A stretch of 7,213 nucleotides of DNA from Rhodocyclaceae bacterium. Lineage in GTDB: Bacteria > Pseudomonadota > Gammaproteobacteria > Burkholderiales > Rhodocyclaceae. Positions 1 through 7,213 of this stretch are shown here, piece after piece; position 1 is the first letter of the stretch, and every line of letters starts with the position of its first letter. The stretch lies in assembly GCA_017444505.1 (NCBI GenBank), contig JAFSWK010000086.1, forward strand, positions 1 to 7,213, read 5' to 3'. A program made the position numbers and the translations under genes. The notes beneath the pieces were generated by a model. It was not told the DNA's origin, ran no database searches, and saw nothing but the letters and a program-made list of their open reading frames with translations.

Positions 1-2145
<2,145 letters not shown>

Positions 2146-2183
2146 TTGGGTATCACTCAGTTGCCGCAACCCGCCCCCGCACA

Positions 2184-2220
2184 ACAAAAAACGCGGCCTG
2201 TCACGGGCCGCGTTTTTTGT
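2184..2220. terminator. Bidirectional intrinsic terminator between hsdR and ppiD
   Basis: A perfect 15-bp inverted repeat (2184-2198 and 2206-2220) encloses a 7-base loop. The core is GC-rich (CGCGGCC/GGCCGCG) and is flanked by six A on one side and six T on the other, so each strand gives a stem followed by a U-run. It sits between the stops of the convergent genes hsdR (2145) and ppiD (2247), where it can end both transcripts. Confidence 0.93.
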
Positions 2221-2246
2221 GGTTTGCCGGTGATGCGGCAGCGCGA

Positions 2247-4190
2247 TCAGCCTTCGTCTGCGGCGCCTGCGCCGGTGGGTTGGAGGACGTCGGGCTGGAT
2301 TTCGACCGGGTAGCGGGTGCGCAGGGCGGACAGGAAGGCTTCCACTTCCTGCGCGGCCAAGGCGCTGCGATAGGCGCGGCGCAGGGCGGCCAGGCGGGGG
2401 TCGTCTTCGGTGACTTCCGGACGTTCCACTTTTTCAATGCGGAAGACGCCATAGCCGCCGCCTTCCAGCGCCGCGCCGACGTAGGTCGGCAGGGTTTGCG
2501 CGTTCGCTGAGAATACGGCGGAAATCGCTTCCTGCGGCAAGGGTTCGGCTTCTTCGTTTGCGCGTTCCAGCGTTTGCGCGGGCGGCCATTTGGTGTCTGC
2601 CGCTTCGCCTTTTTGCAGTTGCGCCAGCAGCGCCTCGCCCGCTTCGCGCGCCATGCGGGCGGCGGCGTCTTGCCGCATCTGTTTTTCAATCTGCGCTTTG
2701 ACTTCGTCAAACTCCGGTACGCGCGCCGGTTCATATTGCAGCACGCGCGCGGCAACCTCGACGCCTCGGGCGATTTCGATGGCTTCGGTATTGTTGCCGC
2801 CCTTCACAGCGTCTGCATCAAATACGGCGGCGCGCAACTGGGCGGAATCAAAGGGGGCGGGGGCGGCATCGCGGTCCAGCCAGTCGGATTCCTGCACTTT
2901 CAGGCCAAACTGTTTGGCCACGGGGTCGAGCGAGTCCGGATGTTCATAGACGAGGTTGGAAAACTGTTCGTCGGCGTTGGCATAGGCGCGCACGGCTTCT
3001 TGCTGGCGCAGCGTCTCGGCAATTTCTTCGCGCACTTCCGCCAGCGGGCGGTAGGTTTCCGCACGGGTTTCTTGCAGTTGCAGGATGTGAAAACCGGCGG
3101 CGGTTTCCACGATGTTGCTCAGTTCGTTGGGCGTTTGCAGGGCGAAGGCGGCGTGGATGAAGGTGGCATCCAGCCCGCCGCCGTTGAGCGTCAGCCAGCC
3201 GAGTTCGCCGCCTTGCTGGGCGGTGGAGGCGTCGGCAGATTTTTCTTTCGCCATTTGCGCGAAACGTTCCGGCGATTGTTTCAGTTCTTCCAGCAAGGCT
3301 TGCGCTTGTTCGCGGGCTTGCGTTTTGGCGTCCGCGCCGTCGCCTGCGGCAATCAGGATGTGACGCACGCGCCGTCCGGCGGGCTGGTCGGTGAAGCTGG
3401 CGCGGTTGGTTTCGTAGTATTGCGCGATGTCTTCGTCGCTGACTTTCACCTGTTCGCGCAGCGCCGATTCATCGAGCACCACATATTGCGCTTTCAGGCG
3501 GGCGCGGATTTCAAAACGCTGCGGGTTTTCGTCATAGGTCGCCTTGACTGCGGCGTCATCCAGCGTGACTTTCGATTCAAAGTCGGCGGGCGCAAAGCGG
3601 CGCACATTCACCGTGCGCTTTTCCAGTTGCGCGCCGAGCACTTCTTCGGCCAGCGACAGGGGCACGAAGGCCGAGTCGGAGACGGTATCAATCGCTTGCT
3701 GCAAGCGCATGTTGACCGCTTGCGAGGTTTCAAACTGCACCGGTGTTTGCCCAAGCTGCGCCAGACGCTGCACGTACAACTGCTGCGAAAAACGCCCGTC
3801 TTGCTGGAAGGCCGGTTCCGCAGCAATCAACTGGCGCAGGTTTTCGGGCAGCGTCACCAGCCGCTCGTCCTGCGCGTATTGCACCAGCAGGCTACGGCGC
3901 ACGAGGTCTTCCATCACCGAGGTGCGGAAGGCGGCGGAGTTGACCAGCTCGGTCAGTTGCGCGCTGCTTTCGCCCCCAAACTGGCCGCGCAGCCGCTGCT
4001 GGGCGTCGCGCAAGGCGGTGTCGAACTGCTGCGCGGTAATTTTCAGATGGCCGACCTTGGCGACTTCCCGGTCGCCCGGCGAGGAGGCGAAATAGGCGTC
4101 CAGACCAAAAACGGCAAACGGCAGGGTCAAAATCACCAGAATGACTTGGGAGACGCGGGGATTGTTGCGGATGACATCAAACATGGACAT
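2247..4190 (-). CDS. ppiD: PpiD: membrane-anchored periplasmic parvulin-type chaperone/peptidyl-prolyl isomerase
   Basis: PpiD helps newly exported proteins fold as they leave the Sec translocon, on the periplasmic face of the inner membrane. The predicted protein has 647 residues, close to E. coli PpiD (about 620). It opens with MSMFDVIRNNPRV and one hydrophobic segment at about 13-30 (N-in anchor), followed by a SurA_N-like helical region. One PPIC rotamase domain spans about 270-372, with VRHILIA (H277), GGELGWL and GFHILQL (H368). A long Gln/Ala-rich C-terminal region follows. An upstream in-frame ATG at 4256 exists, but the ATG at 4190 has the AGGGAG ribosome site 9 bases before it and matches family N-termini. 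The gene follows the tRNA-Arg(CCT) gene and may be read partly with it. PpiD rather than SurA is chosen because of the membrane anchor and the single canonical rotamase domain. Whether isomerase activity is kept cannot be judged from sequence. Confidence 0.93.
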   Translation of the reverse strand: MSMFDVIRNNPRVSQVILVILTLPFAVFGLDAYFASSPGDREVAKVGHLKITAQQFDTALRDAQQRLRGQFGGESSAQLTELVNSAAFRTSVMEDLVRRSLLVQYAQDERLVTLPENLRQLIAAEPAFQQDGRFSQQLYVQRLAQLGQTPVQFETSQAVNMRLQQAIDTVSDSAFVPLSLAEEVLGAQLEKRTVNVRRFAPADFESKVTLDDAAVKATYDENPQRFEIRARLKAQYVVLDESALREQVKVSDEDIAQYYETNRASFTDQPAGRRVRHILIAAGDGADAKTQAREQAQALLEELKQSPERFAQMAKEKSADASTAQQGGELGWLTLNGGGLDATFIHAAFALQTPNELSNIVETAAGFHILQLQETRAETYRPLAEVREEIAETLRQQEAVRAYANADEQFSNLVYEHPDSLDPVAKQFGLKVQESDWLDRDAAPAPFDSAQLRAAVFDADAVKGGNNTEAIEIARGVEVAARVLQYEPARVPEFDEVKAQIEKQMRQDAAARMAREAGEALLAQLQKGEAADTKWPPAQTLERANEEAEPLPQEAISAVFSANAQTLPTYVGAALEGGGYGVFRIEKVERPEVTEDDPRLAALRRAYRSALAAQEVEAFLSALRTRYPVEIQPDVLQPTGAGAADEG

Positions 4191-4199
4191 GGAAAACAG

Positions 4200-4205
4200 C
4201 TCCCT
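4200..4205 (-). promoter_or_regulatory. Ribosome binding site of ppiD
   Basis: AGGGAG on the minus strand lies 9 bases before the ATG at 4190. It favours this start over the in-frame ATG at 4256, whose upstream lies in the tRNA-Arg gene, and over the ATG two codons later at 4184. Confidence 0.75.
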
Positions 4206-4239
4206 GAACGGCGCGCAGGCGGCGGCTGAAAAGTGGCGG

Positions 4240-4248
4240 ATTATCGCA
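4240..4248 (-). promoter_or_regulatory. Candidate extended -10 promoter for ppiD
   Basis: On the minus strand TGC-GATAAT (an extended -10 with one mismatch to TATAAT) lies between the tRNA-Arg(CCT) gene and ppiD. It would start a transcript near 4234, about 44 bases before the start codon. No recognisable -35 is present, since that position falls inside the tRNA gene. It would give ppiD its own transcription, independent of the tRNA operon. Evidence is this motif only. Confidence 0.4.
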
Positions 4249-4258
4249 CGAAGCAAAG

Positions 4259-4330
4259 TCCCCCCGGCAGGAATCGAACCTGCATTTGCCGCTTAGGAGG
4301 CGGCCGTCCTATCCATTGAACGACGGGGAG
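4259..4330 (-). tRNA. tRNA-Arg (anticodon CCT)
   Basis: This folds as a full cloverleaf: acceptor stem CTCCCCG/CGGGGGG with a T2-G71 wobble, D stem GTTC/GGAC, anticodon stem GCCGC/GCGGC around loop CTCCTAA, and T arm GCAGG-TTCGATT-CCTGC. The anticodon CCT reads AGG. The D-loop has an A next to the GG pair, as expected for arginine tRNAs. The discriminator is A73. The 3' CCA is not encoded (the next bases are CTT), unlike the other three tRNAs here, so a CCA-adding enzyme is needed. It is the last tRNA of the cluster, separated from tRNA-His by a terminator-like hairpin. Confidence 0.95.
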
Positions 4331-4335
4331 TACGG

Positions 4336-4376
4336 CAAAACACAAAGGCCCTGCAAACGCAGCGCTTGCAGGGCCT
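4336..4376 (-). terminator. Intrinsic terminator downstream of tRNA-His
   Basis: Read on the minus strand, an 11-bp perfect stem (AGGCCCTGCAA/TTGCAGGGCCT, arms 4366-4376 and 4346-4356) with a 9-base loop is followed by TTGTGTTTTG. The strength of the stem and the T-rich tail fit an intrinsic terminator for the Pro-Arg-His transcript. The tail is interrupted by G, so some readthrough into tRNA-Arg(CCT) is plausible. It could instead be a processing hairpin. Confidence 0.7.
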
Positions 4377-4384
4377 CTGGCAAC

Positions 4385-4461
4385 TGGGGCGGCATACCGG
4401 GTTCGAACCGGTGACACCTGGAATCACAATCCAGTACTCTACCAACTGAGCTAATGCCGCC
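4385..4461 (-). tRNA. tRNA-His (anticodon GTG)
   Basis: The cloverleaf has acceptor GCGGCAT/ATGCCGC, D stem GCTC/GAGT, anticodon stem CTGGA/TCCAG with loop TTGTGAT, and T arm ACCGG-TTCGAAC-CCGGT. The histidine identity pair is present: an encoded extra G at -1 (position 4461) opposite C73. CCA is encoded at the 3' end. It is third in transcription order in the tRNA operon. Confidence 0.97.
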
Positions 4462-4517
4462 ATCTCAGGCACCGCGCCGCACACGGCGACACAGCGCAAA
4501 AAAACCTCTGGATTCAC

Positions 4518-4594
4518 TGGCCTGCCCGACAGGAATCGAACCTGTAACCCCCGGCTTAGAAGGCCGGTGCTCTATCCAGTTGAGCTACGGGCAG
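4518..4594 (-). tRNA. tRNA-Arg (anticodon TCT)
   Basis: The cloverleaf has acceptor CTGCCCG/CGGGCAG, D stem GCTC/GAGC, anticodon stem CCGGC/GCCGG with loop CTTCTAA, and T arm ACAGG-TTCGATT-CCTGT. G73 and an encoded CCA follow. The anticodon TCT reads AGA/AGG. It is second in the operon, 21 bases after tRNA-Pro and 56 bases before tRNA-His. Confidence 0.97.
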
Positions 4595-4615
4595 TTGCGC
4601 CCGGGAATCAGCCGG

Positions 4616-4692
4616 TGGTCGGGGCGGAGGGATTCGAACCCCCGACATCTTGCTCCCAAAGCAAGCGCGCTACCGGGCTGCGCTACACCCCG
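4616..4692 (-). tRNA. tRNA-Pro (anticodon TGG)
   Basis: The cloverleaf has acceptor CGGGGTG/CGCCCCG with C1-G72, D stem GCGC/GCGC, anticodon stem CTTGC/GCAAG with loop TTTGGGA, and T arm GGGGG-TTCGAAT-CCCTC. A73 and an encoded CCA follow, the expected proline identity bases. The anticodon TGG can serve the CCN box by wobble. It is the first tRNA of the operon, about 49 bases downstream of the predicted transcription start. Confidence 0.97.
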
Positions 4693-4747
4693 CGGCTCGT
4701 GCCCGTCTTACGGTCGCACATTTGCGGCCTCTCCGACGCACTCAAAC

Positions 4748-4776
4748 ATTATAAAAACGATAGCGGAAAATGTCAA
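4748..4776 (-). promoter_or_regulatory. Perfect sigma-70 promoter of the tRNA operon
   Basis: On the minus strand TTGACA (4776-4771), a 17-bp spacer and TATAAT (4753-4748) match both consensus hexamers exactly at optimal spacing. The predicted start is near 4741, giving a leader of about 49 bases before tRNA-Pro. Such strength suits a stable-RNA operon. The spacer is T-rich at both ends, and a clear AT-rich UP element is not evident upstream. Confidence 0.88.
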
Positions 4777-4797
4777 ATACGGCAAAAGTGTATCCTG

Positions 4798-4829
4798 TCG
4801 CCTGACGTGGTATAATACATTACAGGCGA
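4798..4829 (+). promoter_or_regulatory. Extended -10 promoter of the HD-GYP gene, flanked by an inverted repeat
   Basis: TGG-TATAAT at 4808-4816 is a perfect extended -10; no good -35 lies 16-18 bp upstream. The predicted start is near 4823, about 42 bases before the ATG at 4865. A 7-bp inverted repeat, TCGCCTG (4798-4804) and CAGGCGA (4823-4829), encloses the -10 with an 18-base gap, an arrangement that could serve as a repressor operator. The promoter call is better supported than the operator reading. It is divergent from the tRNA promoter, whose -35 ends 31 bp to the left of this extended -10. Confidence 0.6.
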
Positions 4830-4864
4830 AGGATGTTTCATACATAAGGTTCTGTTCTGACGCA

Positions 4865-6769
4865 ATGTTAAATTTTAATCCCGATAACTTAACAATGAAG
4901 GAAGCACTTCACAAATATGTTGATCTGACCGTCACCATTCGCGAAATGTCGACGCCGCAGCTGAGCGAGGTTCCGGGAGCTGCCGCATACCGCGAAAAAC
5001 TGCTGCAGAACTTTTTACGGATCGGCGAAATCTCAAGGCGGAACGTGTATCTGCTGGAGCGCTATTTCTTCCCCGTGATCAATGCGGACAGAATACTCAC
5101 TTCGGAAGAGACCGAGGCGCTGCAGTCGTTTCTCAGGGAAATGCTGGACGACCAGAAGATGGAAAACCAGGATCTCCCGCTGATTCTGAGGGTCACACGG
5201 CGTCTACTGGAGGATGCACGGCGGAAAAACGATCCGGACGCACACGTCAGGGCGCTCGATGTTTTTATTTCCGCATCCTATATGATCATCGAAATGACGG
5301 CACGCTTTGCCGATTGCAGCGATTCGTGTGCCCGTTTCTCCGAAGAAGGCATTGCCGCCGCACGCGAGATGCTGGCCTGTCTGGAGCCCGAACGGTTTTC
5401 CGCACTTTCCCTGAAAAGCAGGGAGCTGGTGCTGATCAATTCCAGTTATGCGCACAGTCTGTATCTGATTCCGTCGTTGAAGGAAGATGAAACAAAAAAA
5501 GAAGAACTTCTTGTGCTGCTGCAACGGTCAAACGCGTTAAAAGACGATGCGTTTTATGTGGAACAGACGCCCGGGTACGACTGGCGTCTGCATGACTATA
5601 TTACCCTGCAGTATCTTACCAACCTGACCGATTTCAACAACCGTTATGCGTTTTCCAAAGAACAGTTGGACCTGATATATACTTTCTCCGAACGCTATTA
5701 CACGTTGTATCAATCGGATCCGAAACTGTTTGGCCGATACGCGCCATACGAGGATGTGCTCCGTGCGGTTGCCCGCAACCGCTATCTGACCGGACACACG
5801 GATGTGACAGCGTATCGACAGACGCTTTTGAACATCATCAACATGACAGGCCGGGACGAGTTTTCCTTTTATGAAAACACCATGCTGTTCAGCTGTCCCG
5901 TGGAATACATTCTGACGCTGGATCCCGAACACCTGTCACCGGAGGACGGGGCACGGATCACGTCGTTTTACAAGGACATGACGGCCTATCTGCACCGCAT
6001 GCCAAAGCTCGGCAATCTGACCTTCCTGTTAACGGATCTGACGCATGTCATTAATACCTTTGTGGAAGTGGAAGGCGGCGTGGGTTTTGAGCGGTTCTGT
6101 CTGGATCTTTTGGCCTGTGTGCATCCGCCGACCTATGTCCATGCGCTTTCGGTTGCCGATATCGCCCGTGTTCTGACAAAAAATCTGTATTACCTGCAGC
6201 CGGAGCTTTTGTCAAAGATCCCCGGGTATCCGGATGCGGAAGCCATGGCGGACTTTGCCTGGCATGCCGGGTTGTGCCACGACTACGGCAAGCTGTTTCT
6301 GGTGGAAACGATCATCACCTACGGCAGAAATCTGTTTGACGAGGAGTTTGAGTGGATCCGCGCTCATCCGCAGATCGGCGCGCGCATGCTCTCGAAGTTC
6401 CGGCAGACCAAATGCTATGCACCTGTGGCGTTGGGACACCACAGGTGGTACAACGGGAAACTCGGATATCCGGACATTCCGACGCCCGAGGATTCGCCAT
6501 TCGGCATATTGGTGGAGCTTGTTACCTGTGCCGACTGCATTGATGCCGCAACGGATGACGTCGGCCGTTCCTATAAACGGGGGAAAATGCTGGAGGATGT
6601 CGCAAAGGAAATCGAGAACGGAGTCGGCAGCCAGTATGCACTGTTTCTGATGCCGCTTTTACAGCATGAAACGGTCTTTGAAGAACTGCAGCATATCTTA
6701 AGTGTGGGACGGGACGAAAACTATCTGCATACGTATAAAACACTCGCGAAGGTCATGAAGGTTATCTGA
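4865..6769 (+). CDS. HD-GYP domain protein, predicted cyclic-di-GMP phosphodiesterase, with unrecognised N-terminal half
   Basis: The predicted protein has 634 residues. Its C-terminal third is an HD-GYP domain, a metal-dependent family that hydrolyses the second messenger cyclic-di-GMP. Visible metal-site residues are H426 (HALSVADIAR), H472-D473 (HDYGK), H501 (AHPQIG), H525-H526 (GHHRWYNG), the GYP at 534-536 and D557 (CADCIDAAT). The stretch after the histidine pair differs from the usual HHExxDGxGYP: Arg replaces Glu and Asn replaces Asp. Residues 1 to about 400 look helical and soluble; I see no signal peptide, membrane segment, or GAF, PAS or receiver motif there. The ATG at 4865 is chosen because it follows the extended -10. 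The ribosome site is weak (AAGG about 15 bases upstream), and the ATG at 4895 is an alternative. The longer open frame reaching into the tRNA genes is accidental. AGA/AGG and ATA codons set it apart from the left block. Confidence 0.85.
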   Translation: MLNFNPDNLTMKEALHKYVDLTVTIREMSTPQLSEVPGAAAYREKLLQNFLRIGEISRRNVYLLERYFFPVINADRILTSEETEALQSFLREMLDDQKMENQDLPLILRVTRRLLEDARRKNDPDAHVRALDVFISASYMIIEMTARFADCSDSCARFSEEGIAAAREMLACLEPERFSALSLKSRELVLINSSYAHSLYLIPSLKEDETKKEELLVLLQRSNALKDDAFYVEQTPGYDWRLHDYITLQYLTNLTDFNNRYAFSKEQLDLIYTFSERYYTLYQSDPKLFGRYAPYEDVLRAVARNRYLTGHTDVTAYRQTLLNIINMTGRDEFSFYENTMLFSCPVEYILTLDPEHLSPEDGARITSFYKDMTAYLHRMPKLGNLTFLLTDLTHVINTFVEVEGGVGFERFCLDLLACVHPPTYVHALSVADIARVLTKNLYYLQPELLSKIPGYPDAEAMADFAWHAGLCHDYGKLFLVETIITYGRNLFDEEFEWIRAHPQIGARMLSKFRQTKCYAPVALGHHRWYNGKLGYPDIPTPEDSPFGILVELVTCADCIDAATDDVGRSYKRGKMLEDVAKEIENGVGSQYALFLMPLLQHETVFEELQHILSVGRDENYLHTYKTLAKVMKVI

Positions 6770-6772
6770 CGC

Positions 6773-7213
6773 CTATCTGACCCACAGCATACGCATGCTG
6801 TTTAAGATGGCAAGAACCGCAACCCCCACATCCGCAAACACGGCAGCCCACATTCCGGCAAGGCCCAGTGCGCCGAGGATCAGCACCAGCACCTTTACGC
6901 CGATCGCAAACACGACATTGATCCGCACAATCGACAGGGTTTTCCGCGCGATGCTGATCACGTCCGCGATCTTTGCGATGTTATCGTCCATCAAAACAAT
7001 ATCCGCCGCTTCGATGGCCGCGTCCGAACCGATCGCGCCCATGGCGAAGCCGACGTCGGCGCGCATCAGCACCGGCGCGTCGTTCACGCCGTCTCCCACA
7101 AATGCAACGGTTCCTCCGCCGGACAACAGCTGCTCCACCGCGGTCACCTTGTCCGCAGGTAAGAGTTCCGCGTGTACTTCATCAACGCCGCAGGAAGCTG
7201 CAACGCTTTCCGC
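6773..7213 (-). CDS. P1B-2 type heavy-metal (Zn/Cd/Pb) transporting ATPase, C-terminal part, truncated by window edge
   Basis: This is the last 146 codons of an inner-membrane pump that exports divalent soft metals using ATP. The frame is open to the right edge, so the GTG at 7147 is an internal Val codon and not a start. The visible part covers the end of the P-domain, with AELLPADKV, the hinge motif GDGVNDAP (7073-7096) and the SDAAIEAADIVLM stretch, then the last two membrane helices. The helices carry N-x7-K (NVVFAIGVK) and D-x-G (FADVGVAVL), the TM7/TM8 signature of the Zn/Cd/Pb subgroup and not of copper pumps, so it is CadA/ZntA-like. The actuator domain, the CPC motif, the DKTG phosphorylation site and any N-terminal metal-binding domain lie beyond the edge. 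It ends with TAG, 3 bp from the stop of the convergent HD-GYP gene, and no terminator is obvious between them. Confidence 0.93.
   Translation of the reverse strand, partial: AESVAASCGVDEVHAELLPADKVTAVEQLLSGGGTVAFVGDGVNDAPVLMRADVGFAMGAIGSDAAIEAADIVLMDDNIAKIADVISIARKTLSIVRINVVFAIGVKVLVLILGALGLAGMWAAVFADVGVAVLAILNSMRMLWVR

Noticed and set aside
2574..4229. 551-codon plus-strand open frame opposite ppiD
   Set aside because: It is antisense to a clear PpiD gene in GC-rich DNA, where long empty frames are common. Its product is low-complexity Phe/Gly/Gln/Arg-rich with no recognisable domain.
4259..4692. tRNA cluster as an integration (attachment) site
   Set aside because: No integrase gene or repeated tRNA 3' fragment is visible in the window, and the compositional change lies on the 5' side of tRNA-Pro.
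4454..4864. N-terminal extension of the HD-GYP frame across the tRNA genes
   Set aside because: It would be translated through the antisense of three tRNA genes and lies upstream of the extended -10 at 4808-4816. The peptide is arbitrary. The ATG at 4865 is preferred.
6784..6801. Small hairpin ACAGCAT/ATGCTGT with a 4-base loop, followed by TTT
   Set aside because: The stem is short (7 bp, only three GC pairs), has no real U-run, and lies within the coding end of the ATPase gene. It is too weak to call a terminator.
6773..7147. Short 124-codon gene starting with GTG at 7147
   Set aside because: The frame continues without a stop to the window edge and encodes conserved P-type ATPase sequence upstream of that GTG, so this is an internal Val codon of a truncated gene.

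Overview
The window falls into two blocks with different character. Bases 1 to about 4780 are GC-rich and read as a Gram-negative proteobacterium, most likely a betaproteobacterium. The evidence is a membrane-anchored PpiD periplasmic chaperone and a Pro-Arg-His tRNA cluster of the kind common in that class. Bases from about 4810 to the end have a more mixed composition, with AGA/AGG, ATA and TTA codons, and carry genes that look like those of a Gram-positive anaerobe (Clostridia-like). I infer these affiliations from motif style and codon choice; no search was possible.

Layout, left block: the 3' two-thirds of a type I restriction endonuclease gene (hsdR, +, open at the left edge) converges on ppiD (-). 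Between their stops lies a strong bidirectional terminator. Upstream of ppiD on the minus strand are four tRNA genes, in transcription order Pro(TGG), Arg(TCT), His(GTG), Arg(CCT). A perfect sigma-70 consensus promoter (TTGACA, 17 bp, TATAAT) starts this operon. A second hairpin with a T-rich tail lies between tRNA-His and tRNA-Arg(CCT), so the last tRNA and ppiD probably depend on readthrough or on their own promoter.

Layout, right block: a 634-residue protein with a C-terminal HD-GYP domain (predicted cyclic-di-GMP phosphodiesterase) and an unrecognised N-terminal half is read rightward from an extended -10 promoter. It converges, with 3 bp between stops, on the 3' end of a P1B-2 type Zn/Cd/Pb-exporting ATPase gene (-, open at the right edge).

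The main thing to check is whether the two blocks belong together. The change of style lies in the short interval between the tRNA promoter and the HD-GYP start, with no integrase or att-like repeat, so an assembly chimera is at least as likely as horizontal transfer. I see no convincing new multi-gene system. The most novel protein part is the N-terminal half of the HD-GYP protein.
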